A stretch of 64,000 nt of DNA, taken from positions 1 through 64,000 of the forward strand of contig NZ_MUHD01000026.1 of the NCBI RefSeq assembly GCF_002217395.1, read 5' to 3'. The DNA is from Flavobacterium plurextorum (lineage in GTDB: Bacteria; Bacteroidota; Bacteroidia; Flavobacteriales; Flavobacteriaceae). Positions 1 to 7,918 of this stretch are shown here, piece after piece. Numbering within the stretch: the stretch's first letter is position 1; each line of letters starts with the position of its first letter. Made by a program: the position numbers and the translations under genes. The notes beneath the pieces are model-generated. The model had not been told where the DNA came from, did no database searches, and saw only the letters and a list, made by a program, of their open reading frames with translations.

Positions 1-38
1 CGTTTTTCATAATTCTAAAAAACCTTAATTTTAGAATT

Positions 39-1157
39 ATGAAAAACGAGTTTAAAAAAGGTTTTTATTTTAAGTCGTACGAAGCTCCATTTCAGTCTCC
101 GTTTGAGAAACTTTTTGGTATTTTTAAAGAGCTGATCACCCATACTTCGGGAGATTTTGATGAAGCTATAGACTGGCTTCGGGAACTGGATAAGGAATAT
201 AAACTTACGGACGAAAACTACACGATCGATGATTTTATCGAAGATTTAAAAAAGAAAGGTTATATAAAAGACGAAATAAAAGGAGATGGCACAAATGGTT
301 TTGGCATTACTGCTAAAACAGAACGTGCAATTCGCCAGCAGGCTTTAGATCAGATTTTTGGAAACTTAAAACGTTCTGGAAACGGAAATCATAAAACCAA
401 ACATGCAGGAAATGGTGATGAACATACAGGAGAATTTCGCGAATTTAATTTTGGTGATAGTTTAGAACGTATTTCATTGACAGAAAGTCTTAGAAACGCT
501 CAAATCAATAATGGAGTTGAAAGTTTCATGCTGACCGAAAATGATTTAGTAGTCGAAGAAACGCAGTATAAAGCACAAATGAGTACCGTTTTGATGATTG
601 ATATCAGTCACAGTATGATTTTGTATGGCGAGGATCGAATTACTCCGGCAAAGAAAGTTGCAATGGCTTTGCCCGAATTAATAACAACGCGTTACCCAAA
701 AGATACACTTGATATTTTGGTTTTTGGAAACGATGCTTGGACAATTCCAATTAAGGATTTACCGTATCTGCAAGTTGGTCCATATCATACCAATACAGTT
801 GCCGGACTCCAGTTAGCAATGGATATTTTACGAAGAAAACGAAATACCAATAAGCAGATTTTTATGATTACTGATGGTAAGCCAAGTTGTGTACGCGAAC
901 GCGACGGTTCGTATTATATGAACAGTAACGGACTTGATGAATATATTGTCGATAAATGTTATACGCAAGCCCAGCAAGCTAGAAAATTACATATACCAAT
1001 AACGACTTTTTTGATTGCAAACGATCCTTATTTACAGCGATTTGTAAATCATTTTACCGAAGCCAATCAAGGAAAAGCATTTTATACAGGATTAAAAGGT
1101 TTAGGAGAAATGATTTTTGAAGATTATGAAACGAATAGGAAAAAAAGAGTTCGCTAA
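39..1157 (+). CDS. VWA domain-containing protein
   Basis: 372 residues. The C-terminal half is a von Willebrand factor A domain: the MIDAS metal-binding signature DISHS lies at residues 188-192, and a second conserved stretch, MITDGKP, at about 276-282. The N-terminal 170 residues are charged and helical, with no signal peptide, so the protein is probably cytoplasmic. VWA proteins of this kind usually work with a MoxR/ChlI-type AAA+ ATPase, and one follows at 1501, so the two probably form a chaperone- or chelatase-like pair; the substrate is unknown. The gene's last 20 codons are duplicated just downstream. The start ATG is 38 bases from the window edge, so genes upstream cannot be seen. Confidence 0.88.
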   Translation: MKNEFKKGFYFKSYEAPFQSPFEKLFGIFKELITHTSGDFDEAIDWLRELDKEYKLTDENYTIDDFIEDLKKKGYIKDEIKGDGTNGFGITAKTERAIRQQALDQIFGNLKRSGNGNHKTKHAGNGDEHTGEFREFNFGDSLERISLTESLRNAQINNGVESFMLTENDLVVEETQYKAQMSTVLMIDISHSMILYGEDRITPAKKVAMALPELITTRYPKDTLDILVFGNDAWTIPIKDLPYLQVGPYHTNTVAGLQLAMDILRRKRNTNKQIFMITDGKPSCVRERDGSYYMNSNGLDEYIVDKCYTQAQQARKLHIPITTFLIANDPYLQRFVNHFTEANQGKAFYTGLKGLGEMIFEDYETNRKKRVR

Positions 1158-1246
1158 ATAAGGTTTAAAGGTTCATAGTGGCAAAAGGACATAGGTTTTT
1201 TTGGCAACGTGTATAGTAGAGACGAACAGCAGTGCGTCTAACACAA
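1098..1246 (+). repeat. Direct repeat, copy 1 (VWA 3' end plus downstream spacer)
   Basis: The last codons of the VWA gene and about 90 bases after its stop form one copy of a direct repeat of about 149 bases. The second copy begins 190 bases later. The spacer part carries an imperfect palindrome of the form AGACGNAC-AGCA-GTGCGTCT, like intergenic palindromes common in Flavobacterium. Confidence 0.85.
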
Positions 1247-1500
1247 CAATTGTCACGCTGAGCGAAGTCGAAGCGCCGCTTCAATTGGGTTTAGGAGAAA
1301 TGATTTTTGAAATTATGAAACGAATAGAAAAAAAAGAGTTCGCTAAATAAGGTTCAAAGGTTCATAGTGGCAAAGGGACAAAGGTTTTTTTGACAACGTG
1401 TATAGTAGAGGCGCACAGCAGTGCGTCTAACACAATGTATGACACAACGCTTATTATCTACAGAAAATAATAGAAACAACAAAACACATATTTCAATAAA
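1158..1500. other. Intergenic spacer built from repeats
   Basis: This 343-base gap holds the rest of direct-repeat copy 1, a GC-richer insert at 1247-1287 with the motif TGTCACGCTGAGCGAAGTCG and the palindrome GAAGCGCCGCTTC, and direct-repeat copy 2. No further ORF is supported. The last 50 bases before the ATPase ATG are A-rich, as is usual for translation starts in this phylum. Confidence 0.7.
1288..1435 (+). repeat. Direct repeat, copy 2 (orphan VWA 3' fragment)
   Basis: This is a near-identical second copy of 1098-1246. It starts inside what would be the VWA reading frame and continues through the same stop and spacer, with a one-base deletion near 1311 and a few substitutions. It has no start codon and cannot encode the domain, so it is a remnant of a local duplication. 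Confidence 0.82.
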
Positions 1501-2964
1501 ATGGAAATAACAACTATAAAAACATTAGGTCAATTAAAAGTCTCAGGATATAAAAGCACTAGTATTAAGGATGAATTAAGAAATAATCTGCGAGAAAAGA
1601 TTAAATCAGGAAAACCAGTTTTTGAAGGTGTTCACGGTTTTGAAAACACGTTAATTCCCGAATTAGAACGTGCTATTCTTTCTCGTCATAATATTAATTT
1701 GTTAGGACTTCGCGGACAGGCAAAAACTCGCTTAGCGCGAAAAATGGTCGAATTGTTAGATGAGTATATTCCGTTTGTGACCGGTTCAGAAATTAATGAC
1801 GATCCATTAAATGCGATTTCGCGTTTTGCTAAAGATTTAATTTTAGAGAAAGGTGATGAAACTCCAATTTCGTGGCTGCATAGAAATGATCGTTTCTTTG
1901 AAAAATTAGCAACGCCAGACGTTACTGTTGCAGATTTAATTGGAGATGTCGATCCAATAAAAGCGGCTAATTTAAAATTATCTTATGCAGATGATCGCGT
2001 AATTCACTTCGGAATGATTCCGAGAGCAAATCGCTGTATTTTTGTAATTAATGAGCTTCCGGATCTGCAAGCCCGAATTCAAGTTGCTTTGTTTAATATT
2101 CTGCAAGAAGGCGATATTCAAATTCGAGGATTTAAAGTAAGAATGCCACTGGATATGCAGTTTATATTTACGGCAAATCCAGAAGATTATACGAACAGAG
2201 GAAGTATTGTAACGCCTCTTAAAGATAGAATAGGTTCGCAGATTTTAACGCATTATCCCGAAAGTGTTGCCATCGCAAGAACAATTACAGAACAAGAGGC
2301 GAAGCTGGATGAAAATCAAAGTGACATCGTTTATGTGCCAAGTTTAGCCAGAGATATTTTAGAACAAATTAGTTTTGAAGCTCGAGAAAGCGAATACATC
2401 GATAATAAAAGCGGTGTAAGTGCCAGAATGAGCATAACGGCTTTTGAGAATTTAATTAGTACTGCAGAACGTCGTGCTTTAAAATCTGGAGCAGATAAAA
2501 CAATTTTGCGTTTATCAGATTTTATGGGAGTAATTCCGTCGATTACTGGAAAAGTCGAATTGGTTTATGAAGGAGAACAGGAGGGAGCTGCAGTCGTTGC
2601 ACAGTATTTAATTGGCTCAGCAATTAGAACATTGTTTTCGGAGTATTTTCCAAAAATTGAAAAACTTGAAAAGCCAGGAGAAAAAACACCTTATTCAGAT
2701 TTGATTGAGTGGTTTTTTACAGAAAGCGGTTTTGAATTATTAGACGATGCTTCAGATGCTGAATATAAAGGTATTTTGGATGAAATTACTCCATTAGATA
2801 TTTTATTAAAAAAATATCAGCCTAATTTAGACAAACAAGATATGCATTTTATGAAAGAGTTTGTTTTATGGGCATTGGTAGAGTATAAAAAACTAAGTAA
2901 AGATCGTTTTGCGCAAGGTCACCAATTTAAAGATATGTACGGAAGTTATATCAGTAAATTGTAA
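1501..2964 (+). CDS. AAA+ ATPase, ChlI/MoxR-like
   Basis: 487 residues. Walker A is GLRGQAKT (69-76; the usual second glycine is alanine). Walker B is CIFVINEL (179-186, with NE in place of DE, as in ChlI/MoxR proteins). A sensor-1 motif FTANPEDY follows at 223-230. This is the magnesium-chelatase-I/MoxR clade, sometimes auto-annotated as sigma-54-interacting, although no sigma-54 activator loop or DNA-binding domain is visible. It probably remodels a protein or helps metal insertion together with the VWA partner at 39-1157. The two genes are separated by 343 bases of repeats, so they may not be co-transcribed. An intrinsic terminator follows at 3165. Confidence 0.9.
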   Translation: MEITTIKTLGQLKVSGYKSTSIKDELRNNLREKIKSGKPVFEGVHGFENTLIPELERAILSRHNINLLGLRGQAKTRLARKMVELLDEYIPFVTGSEINDDPLNAISRFAKDLILEKGDETPISWLHRNDRFFEKLATPDVTVADLIGDVDPIKAANLKLSYADDRVIHFGMIPRANRCIFVINELPDLQARIQVALFNILQEGDIQIRGFKVRMPLDMQFIFTANPEDYTNRGSIVTPLKDRIGSQILTHYPESVAIARTITEQEAKLDENQSDIVYVPSLARDILEQISFEARESEYIDNKSGVSARMSITAFENLISTAERRALKSGADKTILRLSDFMGVIPSITGKVELVYEGEQEGAAVVAQYLIGSAIRTLFSEYFPKIEKLEKPGEKTPYSDLIEWFFTESGFELLDDASDAEYKGILDEITPLDILLKKYQPNLDKQDMHFMKEFVLWALVEYKKLSKDRFAQGHQFKDMYGSYISKL

Positions 2965-2982
2965 TCAATTAAGTGTAGTTTT

Positions 2983-3125
2983 TTAATATATAGAAGAATA
3001 GATTAATTGCTAGAAAAAGGCGTTTTGCTAATTTAAAAGACACATAAGCTGCTATGTTAAAGAAATGTATTTCTTTTTTCGTGTTCCTTTCTTAAGCATT
3101 ATATAGTCTATGTTTCTATGTGTTT
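2983..3125 (+). repeat. Dispersed inverted-repeat element, copy A (degenerate)
   Basis: The right end CTATGTTTCTATGTGTTT (3108-3125) and the internal motif AAAAAGGCGTTTTGCTAATTT match four other intergenic elements in the window. The left terminal repeat is eroded. It is in the same orientation as the copies at 21921 and 38325. Confidence 0.75.
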
Positions 3126-3164
3126 AGACCATATTCAGCAAATTAAATATTGATTTTACAATCT

Positions 3165-3200
3165 AACCCGACAGTTATTTTTAAACTGTCGGGTTTTATT
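3165..3200 (+). terminator. Intrinsic terminator after the AAA+ ATPase
   Basis: The stem AACCCGACAGT pairs with ACTGTCGGGTT across a short A/T loop and is followed by TTTATTTT. Confidence 0.85.
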
Positions 3201-3210
3201 TTGTGAATTA

Positions 3211-3233
3211 TATTGATATATCAATTATATTTG
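3211..3233 (+). promoter_or_regulatory. Promoter with palindromic operator for the MarR operon
   Basis: The -7 box TATATTTG (3226-3233) fits TAnnTTTG and lies 17 bases before the ATG. Directly upstream is the perfect 14-bp palindrome ATTGATATATCAAT (3212-3225). It covers the -33/spacer region, where a bound MarR dimer would block transcription. Autoregulation is inferred from position. Confidence 0.6.
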
Positions 3234-3250
3234 TATCAAATAAGTGAATC

Positions 3251-3688
3251 ATGAAAATTGAAAATCCAACAGGAACTGCTCTTTATTCTATAGAAAAGGC
3301 AATAAAAGAATATCGAAAACTGGCACAAAAAAACATTGCCAAAGTAGTAAAAGATATTACAGTAGATCAATGCTTGGTGCTTATCATATTGCAGCAAAAC
3401 GAGAGTATTTCTCAAAACGAATTAGCAAATCTTGTATTTAAAGACAATGCTTCTATAACTCGAATGATTGAATTAATGGTGAAAAATGACTACCTAATTC
3501 GAACAATTCATTCTGAAGACAGAAGAAAGTTTAATCTCACAGTTACTGAAAAAGGTTTGAAAACCATTGAATTAATAGAACCCGTTATTCAATCAAACAG
3601 AGAAACAGCTTTGCATGGTTTATCATTAAAAGAGATAACATTGCTGGATCAAACACTGCAAAAAATAATTCGTAATTGTAAAGAATGA
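3251..3688 (+). CDS. MarR family transcriptional regulator
   Basis: 145 residues, the usual MarR length. The winged helix-turn-helix is visible at residues 50-100 (SQNELANLVFKDNASITRMI, then the wing with SEDRRKFNLTVTEKG). It overlaps the next gene by four bases (ATGA), so the two are translationally coupled. It probably represses its own operon through the palindrome at 3212-3225. The ligand is unknown. Confidence 0.92.
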   Translation: MKIENPTGTALYSIEKAIKEYRKLAQKNIAKVVKDITVDQCLVLIILQQNESISQNELANLVFKDNASITRMIELMVKNDYLIRTIHSEDRRKFNLTVTEKGLKTIELIEPVIQSNRETALHGLSLKEITLLDQTLQKIIRNCKE

Positions 3689-5013
3689 TTGATATGAAAT
3701 CAAAATTAATCTTAGTAATGTTCTCGGTATTTGCTTTTGGTTATTCGCAAAATGAATTGGGCAGAAAACTAGAAAAGTATATGGATGCGCAATTTGCTGT
3801 TAATGATTTTAGCGGCACCGTTTTAGTTTCTAAAAATGATACCATACTATTGAAAAAAGCCTATGGTTTTGCTGATTATGAATGGAACATAAAAAACACA
3901 ATCGATTCAAAGTTTAGTTTAGCTTCCGTTTCAAAGCAGTTTACAGCTGTTGCAATCTTGCAATTGGCGGAGCGTAAAAAACTTTCTTTAGAAGATTCTA
4001 TAAATCAATATTTTGCTGATTTTCCGAAAGGAGAAAAAATAACGATAAAAATGCTGCTGGCTCATAATTCAGGTTTGCAAATGGATTTTGACGAATTGTA
4101 TTTATCAAAGACAGATTTAGATAAAGATTCTGTTTATCAGTATATCATCAAAAAGCCATTACTGTTTGAACCTGGTACAAGTACGGCTTACAGTAATATT
4201 GGGTATTATTTATTAGCAAGAATTATAGAGAAAGTATCAGGGCAGACTTATTCGGCATTTTTAAAACAGCAATTGTTTGATAAGGCTAAAATGTACAATT
4301 CAGGCATTACAACAAATAATGCAATAGTAGATAAAATGGCTAAGTCGTATTATTTTGAAAATGATAAACTAGTAAAAAATCCTTATATCAATTGGAATTT
4401 TAATATAGGTCATGATGGTGTTTATTCTACCATTGATGATTTGTATTTATGGAATAAAGCCTTATTTGACAGCGAGATTATTTTATCAGAAGAATCAAAG
4501 AAAAAGATGTTTACTTCATACAACGATCAAGATTTTGGATTTGGGGTTTTAGTTAATCCATTCTACAATCTAAATCATCAGTTAATTGCACATGACGGCG
4601 GTTTTTTTGGAGCAATGACATCTTTTAATAAATTTACAAACGATAATATACTAATTACTGTTTTATCCAATAACCAGTCAAAGTCTTATTATATCGCATA
4701 TGGTCTTGCCGGAATCTGTTTTGGAAAAGAAGTTGAACTTCCGTATAAACATATTCAAATTGCAGTAGATTCAAAAATCTATGATCAGTATGTGGGAGAG
4801 TATGAAAATATTAAAATTTTAAAGAAAGATAATAAGCTGTATTATATAGATCAAGATATTGAGTTACTGCCAGAATCTCAAACCAAATTTTTTCGCTCAG
4901 ACAATAACAATACTACAGTCGAATTTGTAAAAGACAAAAAAGGAAAAGTTATGCAGCTGGAAATTAAAAAGGCAGGAATAAAAGAAGTAAAAGTTAAAAG
5001 TAAGGGAGTATAA
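3685..5013 (+). CDS. Serine hydrolase, class C beta-lactamase family
   Basis: 442 residues. The catalytic SxxK is SVSK (81-84), the second motif is YSN (169-171), and HDGG (303-306) stands where the third active-site motif lies. A signal peptide ends near GYSQ (residue 22). A C-terminal domain of about 100 residues follows, as in many Bacteroidota relatives. Family members include esterases, D-aminopeptidases and beta-lactamases; I cannot choose among them. The start overlaps the MarR stop; an alternative in-frame ATG at 3694 would give a cleaner signal peptide. Confidence 0.9.
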   Translation: MIDMKSKLILVMFSVFAFGYSQNELGRKLEKYMDAQFAVNDFSGTVLVSKNDTILLKKAYGFADYEWNIKNTIDSKFSLASVSKQFTAVAILQLAERKKLSLEDSINQYFADFPKGEKITIKMLLAHNSGLQMDFDELYLSKTDLDKDSVYQYIIKKPLLFEPGTSTAYSNIGYYLLARIIEKVSGQTYSAFLKQQLFDKAKMYNSGITTNNAIVDKMAKSYYFENDKLVKNPYINWNFNIGHDGVYSTIDDLYLWNKALFDSEIILSEESKKKMFTSYNDQDFGFGVLVNPFYNLNHQLIAHDGGFFGAMTSFNKFTNDNILITVLSNNQSKSYYIAYGLAGICFGKEVELPYKHIQIAVDSKIYDQYVGEYENIKILKKDNKLYYIDQDIELLPESQTKFFRSDNNNTTVEFVKDKKGKVMQLEIKKAGIKEVKVKSKGV

Positions 5014-5043
5014 GTACTATTTTTGCATTCAAAATTTAATTCT

Positions 5044-5895
5044 ATGCTGTTTTTAATTCTAAGTATACTTTGCAGTGTTACAGTTGGTGTAATCTTTAAA
5101 ATTACCCGTAAATACAATGCTAATCCCATTCAAATTATTGCGTTCAATTATATAGCAGCATTAGTACTTTGTTATTTTACTTTTAGTCCAGATCTTACTA
5201 TAGTTCATGAAGATGCTCCGTGGAATATTTATGCGGCAATTGGTATTTTGCTGCCTATTGTTTTTCTTTTTCTGATATTTTCAATAAAACATATGGGAAT
5301 TGTAAAAACCGATGCGGCACAACGATTGTCATTATTTATTCCCATACTTGCGGCATGGTTAATTTTTAAAGAAGAGTTTAATTCTTATAAAGTTATTGGC
5401 CTTGTAATTGGGTTCATTGCGCTTTTATTCATTTTAAGAAAGCAGATGCAAAACGAGCAGAACAAATGGATTTTTCCTGTCGCCGTTTTTGTTGGTTTTG
5501 GAGTAATTGATATACTTTTTAAACAAATAGCACTTTATACCACTCTGCCATATACCACATCTCTATTCGTTGTTTTTAGTATTGCATTAGCAGTTTCTTT
5601 GTTAATAGTACTTTACGATGTTATTTTTAAAAAGAATGGGTTTAGTACTAAAAATGTCCTTTTCGGGGCTTTAGTAGGGATTTTTAACTTCGGAAATATT
5701 CTATTTTATTTAAAAGCACATAAGGCATTTGCTGAAAATCCTTCAACAGTTTTTGCAGGAATGAATATGGGTGTAATTGTATTAGGAAGTCTTGTTGGTC
5801 TTTTTTTCTTCAAAGAAAAGCTATCCAAGATTAATATAATTGGACTTCTTTTAGCATTAATTTCTATTGTTTTCATTGTAAGATCACAATTTTAG
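5044..5895 (+). CDS. EamA/DMT family transporter
   Basis: About 283 residues with ten hydrophobic segments in two five-helix halves, as in drug/metabolite (EamA) exporters. The second repeat begins near KWIFPVAVFVGFG. It is third in the MarR-hydrolase-transporter operon, 30 bases after the hydrolase stop. A TTG at 5023 is in frame and would add seven residues; I prefer the ATG because it opens directly into the first membrane segment. The exported substrate is not evident. Confidence 0.88.
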   Translation: MLFLILSILCSVTVGVIFKITRKYNANPIQIIAFNYIAALVLCYFTFSPDLTIVHEDAPWNIYAAIGILLPIVFLFLIFSIKHMGIVKTDAAQRLSLFIPILAAWLIFKEEFNSYKVIGLVIGFIALLFILRKQMQNEQNKWIFPVAVFVGFGVIDILFKQIALYTTLPYTTSLFVVFSIALAVSLLIVLYDVIFKKNGFSTKNVLFGALVGIFNFGNILFYLKAHKAFAENPSTVFAGMNMGVIVLGSLVGLFFFKEKLSKINIIGLLLALISIVFIVRSQF

Positions 5896-5989
5896 TATAT
5901 TTTTTTATCTTTTTAAAGCTTTAGTTTTCAGTTGGTTTTGAGTTGATTTAAAAGTTTTTCAAAATAAACTCTACTAATTCTATAGAATT

Positions 5990-6013
5990 TATAAAATATA
6001 TTTTATAGATTTG
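5990..6013 (+). promoter_or_regulatory. Promoter with an 18-bp AT palindrome
   Basis: TATAAAATATATTTTATA (5990-6007) is a perfect palindrome. It runs into the -7 box TAGATTTG (6006-6013), an exact TAnnTTTG match. The next ATG is only eight bases past the box, so the transcript would be leaderless or nearly so. No clear -33 TTTG is present, which fits a promoter needing an activator. Confidence 0.6.
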
Positions 6014-6021
6014 CATTAACA

Positions 6022-6108
6022 ATGAAAAACTCTAGTCTAAATATCATTCCGTTTATGTGCAGCTTGACGATGTGCTGTATGATGAACAATGCAATGAAAT
6101 GGCGTTAA
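6022..6108 (+). CDS. Short Cys/Met-rich ORF, 28 residues
   Basis: Starts MKNSSLNIIPF and continues MCSLTMCCMMNNAMKWR: three cysteines and six methionines in 28 residues. It has the strong promoter at 5990-6013 and is followed 31 bases later by a hairpin with a T-run. A second short ORF with a related core (Pro-aromatic...Cys-Ser...Cys-Cys) follows at 6193. This looks like a leader peptide of an attenuator or a small functional peptide; I know no named family. Confidence 0.5.
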   Translation: MKNSSLNIIPFMCSLTMCCMMNNAMKWR

Positions 6109-6139
6109 TAGAAAGTACTTGTTAGTTATTTTTTTTTTT

Positions 6140-6170
6140 AGCCTTTCATGCACCATGAAAGGCTTTTTTT
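6140..6170 (+). terminator. Hairpin with T-run between the two short ORFs
   Basis: AGCCTTTCATG pairs with CATGAAAGGCT across a three-base CAC loop, followed by seven T. It is a perfect 11-bp stem, and another T-run precedes it. Its position just after a Cys/Met leader ORF suits an attenuator, but it could be a plain terminator. Confidence 0.8.
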
Positions 6171-6192
6171 AGAACTAGTAAAAACAAACAAA

Positions 6193-6273
6193 ATGAGATC
6201 AAATAGAAATATCAATATTATGATGCCGTACTGCTCAACAAAAGTTCCGTGTTGTAAGTATATCAGCTGCTGA
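6193..6273 (+). CDS. Short Cys-rich ORF, 26 residues
   Basis: Starts MRSNRNINIMMPYCS and ends TKVPCCKYISC: four cysteines. The core NIMMPYCS...CC resembles NIIPFMCS...CC of the ORF at 6022, suggesting a pair with the same job. It ends 69 bases before the dehydrogenase gene. Its own promoter is not clear, so it may be reached only by read-through of the 6140 hairpin. Confidence 0.42.
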   Translation: MRSNRNINIMMPYCSTKVPCCKYISC

Positions 6274-6342
6274 TTTTATTCAGAAAAAAAACAATTTAGT
6301 AAACCCAAATTAAGTAAATCATAAAAATTAAAAGTAAATATT

Positions 6343-7629
6343 ATGAGTACAGAAATTATAAAACAGAATCCCTTTCAATCCATGATTGATCGTTTTAATA
6401 TAGCTGCAGATATTCTAAAGTTAGAGGAATCAATCAGGCAAAAGCTGCAGCGTCCTGAAAAACAAATTGTAGTAAACTTTTCGATAACATTAGACAACGG
6501 AACTGAGCAGAATTTTGAAGGTTATCGCGTAATACACAACACAGCTTTGGGACCGTCTAAAGGTGGTATTCGCTATGATAATGCCGTAAATCTTGATGAA
6601 GTAAAAGCATTAGCCGCTTGGATGACTTGGAAATCTGCTGTTACTGGAATTCCTTTTGGAGGAGCAAAAGGAGGTATTATTTGCGATCCAAGAACACTTT
6701 CTAAAACAGAATTAGAACGTATTACGAGAGCTTATACAAAAGCATTATCGGATATTTTTGGTCCGCAAAAAGATGTTCCTGCACCAGATATGGGAACAGG
6801 TCCAGACGAAATGGGCTGGTTAATGGATGAATTTTCATTAGTTCACGGTAAAACAATTCATGCCGTTGTAACAGGAAAACATCTGCATTCTGGAGGTTCA
6901 TTAGGCAGAGTAGAAGCAACCGGAAGAGGAGTGAGTATTATTAGTTTACTGGCACTTCAAAAACTAAAAATTAGACCAGCGAGAGCAACTGTTGCAATTC
7001 AAGGTTTTGGAAATGTAGGTTTGCATTCGGCTTTATTTTTATATGAAAAAGGGCTAAAAATTGTTGCAGTAAGTGATGTGTCAGAAGCATTTTATAATCC
7101 GCAGGGAATTAATATTCCAGAGCTTATTTTGTATTACAATTTAAACAATAAAACAATAAAAGGTTATCCAAATTCCGTTGCTATTAAACATGAGGATTTG
7201 CTGCTTTTAGATGTTGATGTGTTAATTCCTGCCGCAAAAGAAGATGTAATCACTCAGAAAAACGCGCATGACATTCGTGCAAAAATTATAATTGAAGCTG
7301 CAAACGGATCAGTTTCTTCAGATGCTGATAAAATTTTGCATGAAAATAATGTTTTGGTAGTTCCAGATATTCTTGCAAATGCCGGCGGTGTAACCGTTTC
7401 TTATTTTGAGTGGCTTCAAAATTCCTTGTTAGAATCGTGGAGAATTCATCAAATAAACAAGCGTTTAGAAGATATTTTAGAAAAAGGATTTGAAACGGTG
7501 TTTAGAATTGCGGCAAAGCATAATGTAACGCCAAGAATTGCTGCTTACATTATTGCTTTGAAAAAAGTAGCCGAAACACAATCTGTAAAAGAAGTGGCAG
7601 CCGACGCGCCAAAATTCAAGCAGAACTAA
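6343..7629 (+). CDS. Glu/Leu/Phe/Val dehydrogenase (probable glutamate dehydrogenase)
   Basis: 428 residues, the normal length for hexameric glutamate dehydrogenases. The substrate motif PFGGAKGGI (104-112) carries the catalytic lysine at 109. PAPDMGTGPDEMGW (147-159) follows, and the Rossmann motif GFGNVG is at 221-226. It catalyses reversible oxidative deamination of glutamate (or a related amino acid) to 2-oxoglutarate and ammonia in the cytoplasm. Cofactor preference cannot be told with confidence. It lies 69 bases after two Cys-containing mini-ORFs that may belong to its leader. A dispersed repeat follows. Confidence 0.93.
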   Translation: MSTEIIKQNPFQSMIDRFNIAADILKLEESIRQKLQRPEKQIVVNFSITLDNGTEQNFEGYRVIHNTALGPSKGGIRYDNAVNLDEVKALAAWMTWKSAVTGIPFGGAKGGIICDPRTLSKTELERITRAYTKALSDIFGPQKDVPAPDMGTGPDEMGWLMDEFSLVHGKTIHAVVTGKHLHSGGSLGRVEATGRGVSIISLLALQKLKIRPARATVAIQGFGNVGLHSALFLYEKGLKIVAVSDVSEAFYNPQGINIPELILYYNLNNKTIKGYPNSVAIKHEDLLLLDVDVLIPAAKEDVITQKNAHDIRAKIIIEAANGSVSSDADKILHENNVLVVPDILANAGGVTVSYFEWLQNSLLESWRIHQINKRLEDILEKGFETVFRIAAKHNVTPRIAAYIIALKKVAETQSVKEVAADAPKFKQN

Positions 7630-7666
7630 TATTAGATTCGAGTAAGATTAAAATAGTTTAAAATTA

Positions 7667-7803
7667 AACACATAGAAGCATATATATTTTATGTGCAAAA
7701 AGAAGACAAAAAGAAACTTATTTCTTTCACATAGCGGTTTATGCGTGTTTTAAATAAGTGAAAAGCCTTTTTTAAAATAACAAAATCTATGTTTCTATGT
7801 GTT
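7667..7803 (-). repeat. Dispersed inverted-repeat element, copy B
   Basis: It begins AACACATAGAAGCATA and ends CTATGTTTCTATGTGTT. Internally it has the complement of the GGCGTTTCACTTATTT motif (AAATAAGTGAAAAGCCTTTT) and TTCTTTCACATAG. The orientation is opposite to copies A, D and E. Confidence 0.85.
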
Positions 7804-7918
7804 AAAACAATTACATAAAATGTATTAAGATTATTTTCATCGATAGAAAGCCAGTGAGGGTTTTTTATTGGTGAAAATATCTTTTTTAATTTCATATCAA
7901 TTCATATAATCTTTAAAA

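Noticed and set aside
7667..7803. Possible insertion sequence
   Set aside because: The element has inverted ends but is under 150 bases and encodes nothing; it is listed as a repeat, not a mobile element, until a transposase or target duplication is shown.
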